DNA of 64,000 nt from Exophiala sp. HKRS030 (Eukaryota > Ascomycota > Eurotiomycetes > Chaetothyriales > Herpotrichiellaceae): NCBI GenBank assembly GCA_023897205.1, contig JAHWDD010000009.1, positions 806,001-870,000 of the forward strand. Reading direction: 5' to 3'. The translations under genes and the position numbers were made by a program. Below, piece by piece: positions 42,586 to 53,254 of this stretch; positions within the stretch are counted from its first letter, which is position 1, and the number at the start of each line of letters is the position of its first letter. Below the pieces are notes generated by a model. The model saw nothing but the letters and a program-made list of their open reading frames with translations, had not been told where the DNA came from and searched no databases.

Positions 42586-43504
42586 CTACATATGGCCGTT
42601 GGATATATGTGCCTTATTCGCATCGGCCTCCATACCATGTCTAATCCAAGCCTCATTCGTTTTCAGATAGGTATTGAAAGCTTGCTTGTCCTTGGATAAC
42701 GAGTCCAGGTCGACCTTTTTTGGCGAGTTGTATCCCCTCTGCACGGCTGGTCGCTGAACCATACGCTGCTGCCACTCTTTGACATGCGGAAACTCGTCGA
42801 TCTCCACGCCAGCGAACCCTTTTTTCGGTTCACCCATTGATCAGCACTTGCTGGTGAGGCTGAGGCTGGCAGAAAAAATGTACTCACCAAGAACATTGGC
42901 CCAGGACGAGATGGCGATGTCGGCAATGGTGGGCTTGTCCCCAACCAAAAATCGGGATTTTGAGTCTTGGAAATGCTTGTCGAGCGTGCGATACAATCGA
43001 CGAGTTTCATTGGTGTATCGGTCCTTGGAATACTGCTCAGGCAGATCCGACAGATTGTATCGCAAGAAATGGTTGGCCTGACCCTGCATTGGACCGATCC
43101 CCGCGTTCTGGAAGAAAAGCTGAAGCCTCGGAGGGTTAATTTTCTGCAAGATATAAACGACGGGAACCTCAAACAAGACATACCCAGTTATTGGTCTGAT
43201 AAAACTCCTTCGTCCCTGGTGGGTAGGAAATCTTGTGGTCCTTGTCGTACCGGTCCACCAGGTACTGTTGGATGCTGCCTGACTCGAAGAGGCTGATCGG
43301 TGTACCGTCTTCCAACGTGTCGGTCAAGGCCGGGATACGACCGTTGGGATTGATTTCTAGGAACCAAGGCTCCTTGTGTTGGATGGCCGGAAGGTTCACG
43401 TGGACCACATCGTAGTCGAGCCCGAGTTCCTCGAGCGTGATGGCGATTTTGTGTCCATTGGGAGAAAAGGCCGTATAGAAGACGATCTGTTTCTTCTCAG
43501 TCAT
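42586..43504 (-). CDS. Glutathione S-transferase-like protein (Ure2/GstA type)
   Basis: Three exons: 43184-43504, 42888-43119 and 42586-42818, encoding 261 aa; phases 0 and 1. Splicing gives QTNNWLFFQNAGIGPMQGQ, typical of the Ure2p-like GST class. The N-terminal thioredoxin fold (residues 1-85) holds FYTAFSPNGHKIAITLEELGLDY, NPNGRIPALTD (cis-Pro) and FESGSIQQYL (ESxAI-like glutathione-binding loop). The C-terminal helical domain (about 95-225) has FLVGDKPTIADIAISSWA, the usual N-capping/hydrophobic-staple motif, followed by WQQRMVQRPAVQRGY. Predicted role: conjugation or reductive transfer with glutathione in the cytosol, often detoxification. It is convergent with the Zn2Cys6 gene, stops 77 bp apart. 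Confidence 0.92.
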
Positions 43505-44194
43505 GATTTTGTCCTCTTGGTTCGTGAAGCAAGACTCTTAGACGGGCTTTCGAGACGAGTATGAGGAAAGAGGCGATGAGATGATATCCGAGTTTCACAA
43601 TGTTATGTTTTGGTGTTTTGGTGGTTTTTAAAGGTCGTCGTGATGAAGATGTTCAATTTGTAATCTACCTTTTACCAGGGTACTCTGACCGTTGGAGACG
43701 ACGATAGATTTATTAATATCATACCGAGTACGAGTGTCTGTCTTCCTCATTGGAAATGGACCGTGGATCGCTCTTGGAACCTCGCCAGATTCGCATTGGA
43801 TCGATGGTACAACCGCGTTCATGCGCGGGCTATCTCTGGGCGAATTCCGGGGTGTCACTCCCTTTTCTTCGTTTCCTTTTTTTTGTAAGCAGAATCCAAA
43901 TGACGGTGGGTCAGGTGTTGATCCTATAACACATTATACCGAACCACGAGTAATGCTATGACAGCCGCTCCGACGTTGTCCAAGAATGTACCGATCCGTA
44001 AGGGGTTGGTTGCCGACAATGTATGAAATCTATTTGTAACTATATAGCAATTCCGATGCTTGAGGAACAAAATATTCTGGATCAATATTCAAAATAAACT
44101 AGGTCTGTAGATGTACCGGCTTTGTTTCTCTCTTTTGAGATAATATCATCTGCTGAATCAGGGCCACCCCATCGTCTTCGACAATTGCCAAAGA
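43505..44194. promoter_or_regulatory. Divergent promoter region, GST-like / EthD genes
   Basis: 690 bp between divergent starts. T-rich near 43615-43625 and 43868-43885. No gene seen. Confidence 0.35.
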
Positions 44195-44880
44195 ATGTCG
44201 ACCACCACGACCAAAGTACGAATGTGCTTGTTGATTCCTCGTAAAAAGGGAACGAGTGAAGCCGACTTTCACAGCCATTGGGCAAATGTACATGGTCCCT
44301 TGGTGACTGATTTGTCAGTATTGCTACCATTGACGACCAGGGGGTTTTTTTGGGCCTGGGCTAACCATGAAGAGGGGCAGACTGATCAAATACGGTGTGA
44401 CGGACTATACACAGGTATGATAATTACCTGATAGACAATCCCCAAGTACAACGAAAGCACTCCGCTGGTGGCGCGGGTAGTTACTGTGTCACCACGTCAC
44501 TGACTGTTGGTTGAAACAAACAACAGTTCCATCGAATACCTCACCGTGACGAGGCAATCGGGATCCCACCTCAGTACGATGGTGTTGCACAATTCACCTT
44601 TGATCGGTACGTTTTTTTTTGCTTCTTCTCTTCTTTTGGAGCTTGTCGAAAGTCTTTTAGATAAGGGCCTGACTGACCCTCTTTGTGCTGTAACTTGTTG
44701 GTCTGATTTTTTAGTTACGAAGACATGGAAAACTTTTACAAAGATCCATTTTACATAAACCATGTTCGTCCGGACGAGTTGAAGTTTATAGACGTCGACA
44801 ATATCGTCTTTAGTGTGGGAAAGGACGTCAAGGTGATTGAAGGTGGAAAGAATGTTTATTCGACTCCGACAGGCTTTTAA
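44195..44880 (+). CDS. EthD-domain protein
   Basis: Four exons: 44195-44317, 44373-44414, 44527-44606 and 44715-44880, encoding 136 aa. Exons 3 and 4 are clear. For exon 2, frame requires the AAG acceptor at 44370-44372; the nearby CAG at 44378-44380 would break the frame with the only usable donor, so this junction is less sure. Protein features: VRMCLLIPRKKGTSEADFHSHW (start of the ferredoxin-like EthD fold), NVHGPLVTD, KYGVTDYTQFHR, then DGVAQFTFD and ENFYKDPFY. This is the EthD/dimeric alpha-beta barrel family, of which members assist ether degradation in bacteria or act as decarboxylases and cyclases in fungal pigment and polyketide pathways. The actual reaction is unknown. It is convergent with the SnoaL-like gene. 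Confidence 0.82.
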
Positions 44881-44904
44881 AATATTCAATCCATTTCGTT
44901 GGGT

Positions 44905-44926
44905 CACACACACACACACACACACA
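44905..44926. repeat. (CA)11 microsatellite
   Basis: Perfect CA dinucleotide run in the 121-bp gap between the convergent EthD and SnoaL-like genes. Confidence 0.9.
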
Positions 44927-45001
44927 AAAAGACCAAGAGTTAATTGAGACTTGTCCATGCTCAACCGTGAATCCGAAATGCTACTTGTTATCCCCGACAC
45001 C

Positions 45002-45613
45002 TCAAGTCTTTTTGGTATTACTGTACCAACCCTCTTTCACGACGGGAGGACATATGTTTCCACCAAAAGATCCCGAGTCCAGAAACATGTACTTGTAGTG
45101 GCGACTTGCAAAGTACCATTTTCCGTTGATTTTTGTGTATTGATCTTCGTAGATTGCGAAATTGTTGTAGTACGTCTCGTTGGGTCCCTTGGCCACCTCC
45201 CTCATGATGAATCGACCCGTCGCACCGGTCCCAGTGGTGCTGTCGTAATCAATCTCCACCACTCCAGAGTGGACGAGTTGGACGAAAAAGTCCCACGGTT
45301 CGATCAATTTCTCAAACAAGGCCACGATCGAAGAAACCCCAGTCACGGAAACCTCGAATGGTTCGGTGCAACCCCACGTGGCAGTTTTACCGTCCGTCGA
45401 CAGATCATCCGGCATCCAGAGTTTGGCAAACGCCGAAGGGTCGGGCGGGCTACAGGCGTTGGCGAAACGGGCGACGAGGTCTCTGATGCTGGATTCGTCG
45501 GTGAGTCGCTGGATCATCTGGTCGTTGGTGGTTGTCGTCGACATTGTTTCGTTATTGTTTGTGTTTGTATTTGTCTTTGGTGTTGGGGTCGTGTGTGCGT
45601 GCTGATATACCAT
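45002..45613 (-). CDS. SnoaL/NTF2-like fold protein
   Basis: A single 203-codon frame from the ATG at 45613. A second in-frame ATG at 45544 (MSTTTTNDQMIQRL) has a better context and skips a Thr/Asn/Pro-rich low-complexity leader, so the protein may be 180 aa. The body fits the cone-shaped SnoaL-like NTF2 fold: DESSIRDLVARFANA (first helix), FAKLWMPDDLSTDGKTATWG, VSSIVALFEKLI, VQLVHSGVVEIDYDSTTGTGATGRFIM and TYYNNFAIYEDQYTKINGKWYFASRHY. Family members are isomerases, cyclases or dehydratases of small molecules, or have no known catalysis. The product sits next to an EthD protein, a pairing expected in aromatic or polyketide metabolism; that link is inference. Confidence 0.86.
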   Translation of the reverse strand: MVYQHAHTTPTPKTNTNTNNNETMSTTTTNDQMIQRLTDESSIRDLVARFANACSPPDPSAFAKLWMPDDLSTDGKTATWGCTEPFEVSVTGVSSIVALFEKLIEPWDFFVQLVHSGVVEIDYDSTTGTGATGRFIMREVAKGPNETYYNNFAIYEDQYTKINGKWYFASRHYKYMFLDSGSFGGNICPPVVKEGWYSNTKKT

Positions 45614-46681
45614 CGGTTGAGTGTTGTCGGTGGGTATAGAGATGCTGTGTTGTGGACGGGAAAATGGCCCTGGAGGAAGGGAGAGAGATTGTCACGTTTT
45701 TGAAAAGAGAATATATTCAAAACAACATCATCATCGCTGACGTGAGGATGAGGTCAATGAGACAGTTGACATCCAAATCGGTGTGACGATCGATGGAAGG
45801 AGGGGGGTTTTTCCTTGTCGGCCTGATTTGGAAAAAAAAGGTTGGCAAAGGTAGTTACAACTATTTGGTCTGTGGTGACCGGCGGCGGTAGGACTTCGTG
45901 TGAACTTTGCGATATAGGGATCCAAAAGTACCTTGTAAGTGCCCAAGTTTGGAGGCAAGGCTGACCGAAGCGGGGAACGGAAAAGGGGGGAAAGGGAAAA
46001 GGGAAAACGGAAAAACGGCTGCCTCGTTCCTTGCTTACTTAATGTAAATTGTCCAACATGCGACCATCAAAAGTCATGTTCGACTTCACGAGTCTTTGTC
46101 TAATTATCAACAAGCTTTTGAAGAAGAGGATATGGTAAAAATCCGATATGCAGAAATCTCCCAGAGCTCTTTTCAGGTAGTCGGCGTCTTGTCATGCTCA
46201 CATGTCAGGCCTTTACACCGAGAACTCCCATTGGGTGCGGGCGCCAATTGACTGTGGTCCCCCTCGACATCTGTGTGACACGATGCTCTTGTCTCCGTGG
46301 AAAGAGAGACAAAGTCCCTTATTAGGAATGCCTGAGACATGAAGCACAACATACTCAGTATGAGTTCGAAATGCAGAATAAGGTGTGTTGAGAGATTCTA
46401 TCAAATGAGGTACCGCTATGTACGCTACAAAATGCAATCTCCAATTGATCTCGGGCCTCCCAAGGACTGAAACTAGCAGCGATGATCCTGCAGAATGAGG
46501 TGGAGGCTGGGTCCACTTTACGGGAAATCGTTTTCCGTCACCACAGTACCATAGAGCTCATGGTGTCTACGGAAGGGTTGTATTCTCCAGTTTCGGTCGG
46601 CTTTGTTGGCTTTGTCAAATAGACCCAAAGCACGTCGTAGCTCCGCCCATCGCTATAGGATCAGCAACGCGTCGTCAATAG
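45614..46681. other. Intergenic region between SnoaL-like and MFS genes
   Basis: About 1.07 kb. It holds a purine-rich run at about 45964-46016. Short frames only; no gene is supported. Confidence 0.45.
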
Positions 46682-48534
46682 CTAGACCTTTGATGTAGGA
46701 GACGTGTCATCGTTCCGAGATACAGATGTCATCTCCAAGGTCTGACTTTCCCCAACCTTTGTCTCCGACATGCTACGACGATCGACTTCTTGGACTTGGA
46801 CCTGCTCATGCATCCGTTCGTGTAGGCGGTCCTGAGCCTCACCTTTGACAAAAATGTAGTCAATCTCCTCGAGTGTCTTCCTGGCGGTCTAATATGAACT
46901 GGTAAGCTGAGGTCATAACACCATTGACACCATCCAATGTCTTACCTCAGGCACGAAAAAGTAGACCCATGGAATACTCAACGCTTGTAACAGGATGAAG
47001 AGCAGGAATATTTTCCAACCCGTGTGCTCAACGGCAGTGGGTGTGATCTGGACCACGACAAAAGTGCAAAGCCATTCCGAAAAGGGACCTATGGCGGCGC
47101 CGACGTGGCGGAGTTGAAGAGGCGTGATCTCGGGTGCATAGATCCAAGGTACGGTACACCAAGTCATTCCAACCGTGATCTGGAATAAAACCAACATCGC
47201 CAGAGCAAGGTTGGGGTACCCACCCCCATCCTTAGCAATTCCCACGGTGAATAGAATCAGTGAGATAAGCTGGAAGACCGATCCGATGAGGAGAGTTGGC
47301 CTTCTGCCAAAGTTGTCAATGTACCTGGCTGTCATCAGTATTCTCATTGCGAGCGATTCCGCAGACGATGATCAACCTACAGTATTGGTGGCAGTGTTCC
47401 AATCCAGAAACTCATCTGAATGAACCCGGCTGCTAGACTGGCAGTAGATCTCGACAAGCCCACATTCTGCTCCAGAATAATGGTAACGAAGAAGACGACA
47501 GCGTTGATGCCGCTAAATTGTTGAAAGAACTGAATGAAGAAACATAGAAGAAGGCGTCTCATGGGTTTCAGGTCTGTCTTGTCGTTGAGAATGCCCTTCA
47601 GAGTGATGCTGCCTTGTTGCCGTTCGAGTTCTAGAGATTCTTCCATCTCGTTCTTGATGAAGCGTACTCGATCGTCATCCTCGGAGATGTTCATAAGTCT
47701 CGCAAGGACCGTAACAGCCTCCTCTTTACGGCCATGGGAGTAGAGCCATCGTGGAGTTTCGGGAAGGAACGGCAGAGTGGCCATGGTAACAAGAGCGAAG
47801 ACGATCTGAAAAGCGATAGGAAAACGCCAGGCCACCTGAGAGAATTAGATTAATACGGCGGAAAACAAAGCGTCCGAAATAAACTTACCTCACCTGAGAG
47901 ATTGTTAATTGTCCCATAATCCAGCCAGTAAGCTAAGACGATGCCGAATATGACAATAGAAAGCTGGATAGCGACCATTCGGCCTCGCCTGTGGCTTGGT
48001 GCAGTTTCAGATACATATACTGGGATTGTCGCCGTGTTCAAGCCTTAGCACCCATACAAAGAGCCCACTGGTCAGCCTCGAGCTTTCTTGAGATTTGAAG
48101 GGTTCGATTCACCATTTCCGAGGCCAGAAATCAGTCGACCAGCAATCAACTGTCCAGAACCGTAAGTTGCTGCCTGAATGACGGCACCAACGATCATGAT
48201 AGCATTTCCCATGAGTATGGTCTTGCATCTGCCGAATTTGTTGCCCCAGATCGCCGCTGCCATGCAGCCTACGAGACAGCCAATGTTGTACAGGGCCACG
48301 ATTGTGCCCAGGTATGAGGCACTTGGGTTGCCGATGGCATCGAGAAAACTGGGCTGTGACACCAAACCGCCCAAAACACCCTGGTAGCTTCAATCAATCA
48401 TCTCATCTTGATTTATAGGCTTGTCCTTCATTTGCGTGCGTTCATACCTGATCATATCCAAAAAGCAGGTAGCAAGATCCTGACGACAGTGTGATGGCCC
48501 AGACCAAGGCCGGTCCGCGTAATGAGCTCAGCAT
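46682..48534 (-). CDS. MFS transporter, sugar-porter family
   Basis: Six exons: 48448-48534, 48113-48380, 47889-48043, 47381-47835, 46946-47324 and 46682-46888, encoding 516 aa with all phases consistent. The exon 4/5 junction must use the CAGCCAG acceptor to read ILYIDNFGRRP. Sugar-porter signatures are all present: LLFGYDQGVLGG, WGNKFGRC (GR loop), RLISGLGNGLNTATIPVYVSE, PSHRRGRMV, FLPETPRWLYSHGRKEEA (PESPRW-like), DNFGRRPTL, and VPETARKTLEEIDYIF (PETKG-like). About 12 TM segments, with cytosolic N- and C-termini. Predicted proton-coupled or facilitated uptake of a sugar or related polyol/organic acid at the plasma membrane. The substrate is not readable. It sits at the edge of the SDR-TF-GST-EthD-SnoaL group. 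Confidence 0.93.
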
Positions 48535-49473
48535 ATTGTAATGTCGTTTGCTTTATTCGGGAAGAGCTTAGATTCGTACCATCACTTGATCAGTCGAGGC
48601 GATGCAGGCTTTAAATCAAGATGATCGTCGTCGAGGCAATACTCCAACTTCACCCTCACCCCATAAAGGAGTATTCTTTAAGCACCTCGGTATTCCACAC
48701 TCCATGCCCCGTGGGGACAACTCGGACGAATACCGGGTCGATCCCGGGTTGATTGGTCGATCAATAGAGTCAGTCAATTCCTCCAGTGGTATAGACTCGA
48801 ACATAGTGTCGCTTCGCGTCGTTTTCTGGAATTACCCCAAGTTGGCCAACTCATTCCTGGATCAATTTCCACGGGTTCCTTATGCCGGGGATGTGGGTGC
48901 CTTTTCCAATCACAATACTCATGTCTGAGTTCGCTTATGCCGGGGAAGAGGATGCCTTACCAGCCGTGATACTCACCTCTGAAGCGGTTTCCACGCCTTT
49001 ATTATAACGAAGAGAAGGACACCTTTCTAGTCACAATACTCATATCTGGATTCTTTGTGTCGGGAAAGGTTCCCGATACCTTACCAAGTCCCAATACTCA
49101 CGCTGAATCATGTTTCAAATTTCCAATAAGCCGGCAAAGAGGACATCTTTCCTAATCATGATACTTCGTCTGAAATCCCGCAGTCAGACTGGAGAGGGTG
49201 ATGGAATTGAAGTTGTGTAATTCGCCAGCTTGCCGACGACTTGACTTGAAGTCAGAGTTAGGGCAGCATCACATAATTACCCAAAAGAGATTGCCGCGGG
49301 GGAGACAGTTTTCCAAAGCTTGGCGGAAATTATTTGTCCGCTGAAGCCTGTAGCCGCAATAGTCCCGTACTGTGTTGTAGGCATTTTCCTTTGAACTGCG
49401 ATTTGTAACATTTCGCCCTTTTCCAATCCTCGTACATCTCCCTTACCATCTCGCCTCGTTACCAGGAAATCCA
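48535..49473. promoter_or_regulatory. Divergent region, MFS transporter / CCT alpha
   Basis: About 940 bp between divergent start codons. The right two thirds contain the degenerate tandem repeat listed separately. The part next to the chaperonin gene (about 49190-49473) is presumably its promoter. Confidence 0.45.
48881..49180 (+). repeat. Degenerate tandem repeat, about 5 copies of 54-70 bp
   Basis: Five diverged units start near 48881, 48936, 49003, 49057 and 49127. Each opens with a TATGCCGGGGAAGAGGA-like word, continues with GCCTTTCCAATCAC-like sequence and then CAATACTCATGTCTGA-like sequence. Copies 1 and 2 share TATGCCGGGG exactly; later copies drift (TTATAACGAAGAG, TGTGTCGGGAAAG, TAAGCCGGCAAAG). 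The drift suggests an old array. It is not obviously coding. Confidence 0.75.
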
Positions 49474-51180
49474 ATGGCCGGTATATTCGAGGCTCCGCGC
49501 AATGCGGGCACACTCTTTCTCGGTGGCCAGAAGATCAGCGGCGCAGATATTCGAGATCAGAACGTGCTTGCAACACAAGCAATCGCCAATGTCGTAAAAT
49601 CCTCCTTTGGGCCTTCGGGATTGGACAAAATGATGGTGGATGATATTGGAGATGTCACAGTCACCAATGATGGTGCCACAATTCTAAGTCTACTCGATGT
49701 CGAACACATGGCAGGAAAGATCCTGGTTGATCTGGCTCAACAACAAGATAAAGAAGTGGGAGACGGGACAACGTCTGTCGTACTCATTGCCGCAGAACTA
49801 CTAAGACGGGCGAACGAGCTGATGAAAAACCGGATACACCCTACTGTCATCATTACAGGATATCGATTAGCCTTGCGAGAAGCGGTCAAGTATATGCAAG
49901 AGAACATCAGTACAAAGGTGGAGACTCTTGGAAGAGACAGCCTAGTCAACATTGCTAAGACATCAATGTCGAGCAAGATCATCGGTGCAGACGCAGATTT
50001 CTTTGCCAACATGGTGGTCGATGCAATGCAGTCTGTCAAGTCAGTCAACACCCAGAGAAACGAAGTCAAATATCCTGTTAAAGCTGTCAACATCTTAAAA
50101 GCACATGGCAAAAGCGCTACGGAATCAATCCTAGTCAAGGGATATGCTTTGAACTGTACTGTCGCATCACAAGCAATGAAGACTCGGATAACTGACGCCA
50201 AAATTGCCTGTCTTGACATGAACCTGCAGAAGGAACGGATGAAGCTCGGTGTACAGATCACGGTCGAAGATCCCTCACAGCTAGAAAAGATCCGAGAACG
50301 GGAGGCCGGAATCGTTCTAGACAGAGTTGACATGATTCTCAAATCCGGGGCAAATGTTGTTCTGACAACCAAGGGCATCGACGACCTCGTCTTGAAGGCC
50401 TTTGTCGAGCGTGGTTGTATGGGTGTCCGAAGATGCAAAAAGGAAGACCTGAGGCGCATAGCAAAAGCCACCGGCGCAACTTTAGTCAGCACCTTGTCCG
50501 ACTTGAATGGCGATGAGAGGTTCGACAGGGAGTTTCTCGGACAGGCCGATGAAGTGGTTCAGGAGCGCATCTCAGATGATGAATGCATTCTCGTAAAAGG
50601 TACCAAGGCCTTCTCATCAGCGTCAATCATCCTGAGAGGATCAAACGACTATCAACTCGACGAAATGGAACGTTCCGTTCACGATTCCCTGTGTGCTGTT
50701 AAACGAACTCTCGAGTCCGGCAGCATCGTACCCGGAGGTGGCGCAGTGGAAACTGCCCTATCCATCTACCTCGAAGAATTTGCCATGACAGTGTCTTCCC
50801 GAGAACAATTAGCCATTGGCGAGTTTTCACAGTCTCTACTAGTCGTGCCAAAGACATTGTGTGTCAATGCAGCAAAGGATGCATCCGAGCTGGTGGCTCA
50901 ACTACGAGTACGGCACGCACTTAGTCAAAGAGTTCAGGAAGGAGAGGCCAACGAGAAGGAGAAGGACATTGCCAAAAAGAGGCAATATAAGAACTATGGA
51001 TTAGACCTGATGAAAGGCAAAGTTGTGGATGTTGTGAAGATGGGTGTCTTGGAACCCAGCATGAGCAAGGTGAAGCAGCTCAAGAGTGCTGTTGAAGCCT
51101 GTATTGCCATTATGCGAATTGACACACTGATCAAGTTGGATCCACCTGAGCAGCCTCAAGACGATGGACACGGACACTAA
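49474..51180 (+). CDS. cct1: T-complex protein 1 subunit alpha (CCT1)
   Basis: An intronless 568-codon frame from an ATG at 49474. A group II chaperonin subunit throughout: [44 protein letters not shown] (the ATP-binding P-loop region) and [14 protein letters not shown] (GDGTT with catalytic Asp). The apical domain follows (about 195-370), then [12 protein letters not shown] (GGG nucleotide-binding motif) and [10 protein letters not shown] near the end. The FGP..LDKM..DDIGDVT signature and a His-rich tail (DDGHGH) point to the alpha subunit rather than a paralogue. Known role: one of eight subunits of the cytosolic TRiC/CCT ring that folds actin, tubulin and WD40 proteins. Confidence 0.95.
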   Translation: MAGIFEAPRNAGTLFLGGQKISGADIRDQNVLATQAIANVVKSSFGPSGLDKMMVDDIGDVTVTNDGATILSLLDVEHMAGKILVDLAQQQDKEVGDGTTSVVLIAAELLRRANELMKNRIHPTVIITGYRLALREAVKYMQENISTKVETLGRDSLVNIAKTSMSSKIIGADADFFANMVVDAMQSVKSVNTQRNEVKYPVKAVNILKAHGKSATESILVKGYALNCTVASQAMKTRITDAKIACLDMNLQKERMKLGVQITVEDPSQLEKIREREAGIVLDRVDMILKSGANVVLTTKGIDDLVLKAFVERGCMGVRRCKKEDLRRIAKATGATLVSTLSDLNGDERFDREFLGQADEVVQERISDDECILVKGTKAFSSASIILRGSNDYQLDEMERSVHDSLCAVKRTLESGSIVPGGGAVETALSIYLEEFAMTVSSREQLAIGEFSQSLLVVPKTLCVNAAKDASELVAQLRVRHALSQRVQEGEANEKEKDIAKKRQYKNYGLDLMKGKVVDVVKMGVLEPSMSKVKQLKSAVEACIAIMRIDTLIKLDPPEQPQDDGHGH

Positions 51181-51838
51181 AGATGCTGATCACCTTCCTA
51201 CGAACAATCCTTAAGTCACCATCTGGGATCCTCCCTCATACCAAAAAGGACGAGCTTCATGAGTAACCCGGCTGCAACAGGGCTTGCGTTCTGACAAGCC
51301 CACACAGGTTGAACCTGGATTCGATGCAGGACTTCGATCTCTCCCTGAGCTTATCTTGTCCATGTCGGGCCAGATTTAATCACAGGACTTGCATCGATAT
51401 GTGCTTGAGGCAGACATTCGTGGCCTACTAATCGTTGTCCTGTTCAGGAATCCGGAACTCCATACGAGGCCGATTTTTGATGTTGTGAGGTCAATGCAGT
51501 GCATGGGCAAAAATGCCAGATGTAGAAAAGAATAGAATGAAAGTTGGGAGCAAGACTTCTGTACTTCTAGTTACGAATATCAAGCCAAACATTCTTATTG
51601 TGCTAGAAAGATGTTCTCCTTGTAACGAGTACTGGCCTTTATCGAGGCTGTCAGTTTTTATGAGCTCAGCCTTGCGTCGCCTTTCGCCGATTTCACATGC
51701 GTCATTCTCCGACTGCGACTGCGGGACATTGAATCCCCTCGCCATCTGATATAATTTTTTGAAAGTATTGACTGTAACTCTCTTATTCTCATTCTCTCGC
51801 TCTATATTCGACTCATACATTTTCTTTGAAAAAGCACA
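51181..51838. other. Intergenic region between CCT1 and aldehyde dehydrogenase
   Basis: About 660 bp: 3' end of cct1 and the promoter of the dehydrogenase gene. T/C-rich just before the start (51760-51838), as is common for fungal 5' leaders. No gene seen. Confidence 0.45.
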
Positions 51839-53254
51839 ATGGTCGCCGAAATCATAACCACCATTTCTCCTACAACCAACGAACCAATCCTCACCCGCCA
51901 TGGTCTTGCTCCAGACGAGATCCTCCGCCTGGGCACCACCGCCCAAAAGGCATTCAAATCCTACAGAAAGTCCCATCCCACCCTTGAATCTCGCCAGAAA
52001 ATCGTAACAAAAGCACTCGCCATTCTTTCGGAACGGCAAGATGCACTGGCCGCCGAGCTCACTGAACAAATGGGTCGGCCCATTTCCTACACCGCAAAGG
52101 AAATAACCACGGCCATCAAGCGAGCGGAGTACATGAACCGCATTGCCCCCGAAGTCTTGGGCAAGGACACACCCGGTGAGGCCGAGACGGGATTTACTCG
52201 ATACATCCGTAAAGAGCCCGTCGGCGTCGTCCTGGTCATCTTCGCCTGGAACTACCCTTACCTCATCCTCGTCAACTCCTTGATCCCGGCCCTCCTCGCA
52301 GGCAACACGGTCATCCTCAAGCCTTCTCCGCAGACACCTACGATCGTTGAACACATCCTCGACATTTTCACCGAGGCAGGGCTGCCGAGCCACGTGATCC
52401 AGTATCTACACTGTGGCAGCCCGACGGACTTGAAGCCGCTGATCCTCAGTCCGGACGTCAACCACATCTGCTTCACGGGCAGCGTGGCGGCGGGCATAGC
52501 GATACAGCAGATTGCAAGTTCGCGGGTGTCGTGTTCGGTGGGCTTGGAACTAGGCGGGAAAGATCCCGCGTACGTCAGACCCGACGTGGATGTCGCCTGG
52601 GCGGCGGAGGAGATTGTGGACGGCGCCATTTTCAACTCGGGACAGTCCTGCTGTGCCCTCGAGCGAATCTACGTGCACGAGAAGGTCTACGATTCCTTCG
52701 TCGCCGAGGTCAAGAAAGTCCTGAGCGGGTACAAGCTGGGAGATCCCAAGGACAAGACCACGCACGTGGGGCCCGTCGTGTCCGCCCGTGCAAAGGAGGC
52801 AATCCTCAAACAGGTCTCCGACGCCATCCATGCGGGGGCAAAGGACGAGACCCCCGACAATGCGACTTTCAAGAATGCTCCAAAGGAGGGAAACTTTGTG
52901 GCTCCCGTGCTGTTGACGCATGTGAACCACAGTATGAGCGTGATGAAGGACGAAACTTTTGGTCCTGTCATTCCGGTACAGAGTGTCGGCGGTGACGACG
53001 AGGCCGTGTCCTTGATGAACGACAGTCAATTCGGGTTGACGGCGAGCATTTGGACCAAGGACGTCCAAAGGGGTCAAGAATTGACGGAGCTGGTCGAGGC
53101 AGGGACCGTGTTTGTCAATCGCGCGGATTATCCCAGCCCCGACCTGGCCTGGACGGGCTGGAAGGACAGTGGAAAGGGCGTGACTTTGTCGAGGTTTGGA
53201 TTTGACCAGTTTGTCAAGTTGAAGAGTGTACATTTGAAGGATTATCCGAAATGA
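51839..53254 (+). CDS. NAD(P)-dependent aldehyde dehydrogenase (ALDH superfamily)
   Basis: An intronless 471-codon frame from an ATG in an AAAGCACAATGG context. ALDH signatures: VGVVLVIFAWNYPYLILVNSLIPALLAGNTVILKPSPQTP (cofactor site with catalytic Asn in WNYP), CFTGSVAAG (Rossmann turn), LELGGKDPAYV (general-base Glu) and FNSGQSCCALERIYV (catalytic Cys at the first or second of the CC pair). DETFGPVIPVQ and the C-terminal WTGWKDSGKG segment follow. Oxidises an aldehyde to the acid. Overall it is closest in feel to succinate-semialdehyde/medium-chain fungal ALDHs, but the substrate cannot be fixed. It sits between two housekeeping genes. Confidence 0.93.
   Translation: MVAEIITTISPTTNEPILTRHGLAPDEILRLGTTAQKAFKSYRKSHPTLESRQKIVTKALAILSERQDALAAELTEQMGRPISYTAKEITTAIKRAEYMNRIAPEVLGKDTPGEAETGFTRYIRKEPVGVVLVIFAWNYPYLILVNSLIPALLAGNTVILKPSPQTPTIVEHILDIFTEAGLPSHVIQYLHCGSPTDLKPLILSPDVNHICFTGSVAAGIAIQQIASSRVSCSVGLELGGKDPAYVRPDVDVAWAAEEIVDGAIFNSGQSCCALERIYVHEKVYDSFVAEVKKVLSGYKLGDPKDKTTHVGPVVSARAKEAILKQVSDAIHAGAKDETPDNATFKNAPKEGNFVAPVLLTHVNHSMSVMKDETFGPVIPVQSVGGDDEAVSLMNDSQFGLTASIWTKDVQRGQELTELVEAGTVFVNRADYPSPDLAWTGWKDSGKGVTLSRFGFDQFVKLKSVHLKDYPK

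Noticed and set aside
44960..45703. 250-codon plus-strand frame over the SnoaL-like gene
   Set aside because: Antisense shadow; the minus strand carries the recognisable SnoaL-like fold.
48101..48113. GGTTCGATTCACC, like a tRNA B box
   Set aside because: It is in an intron of the MFS gene, and the flanks do not fold into a tRNA: no A box or matching acceptor stem found by eye.
49737..50492. 251-codon minus-strand frame inside cct1
   Set aside because: Shadow of the conserved chaperonin frame; no independent family features.
51491..52393. 300-codon minus-strand frame over the aldehyde dehydrogenase start
   Set aside because: Antisense to the dehydrogenase; composition looks random.
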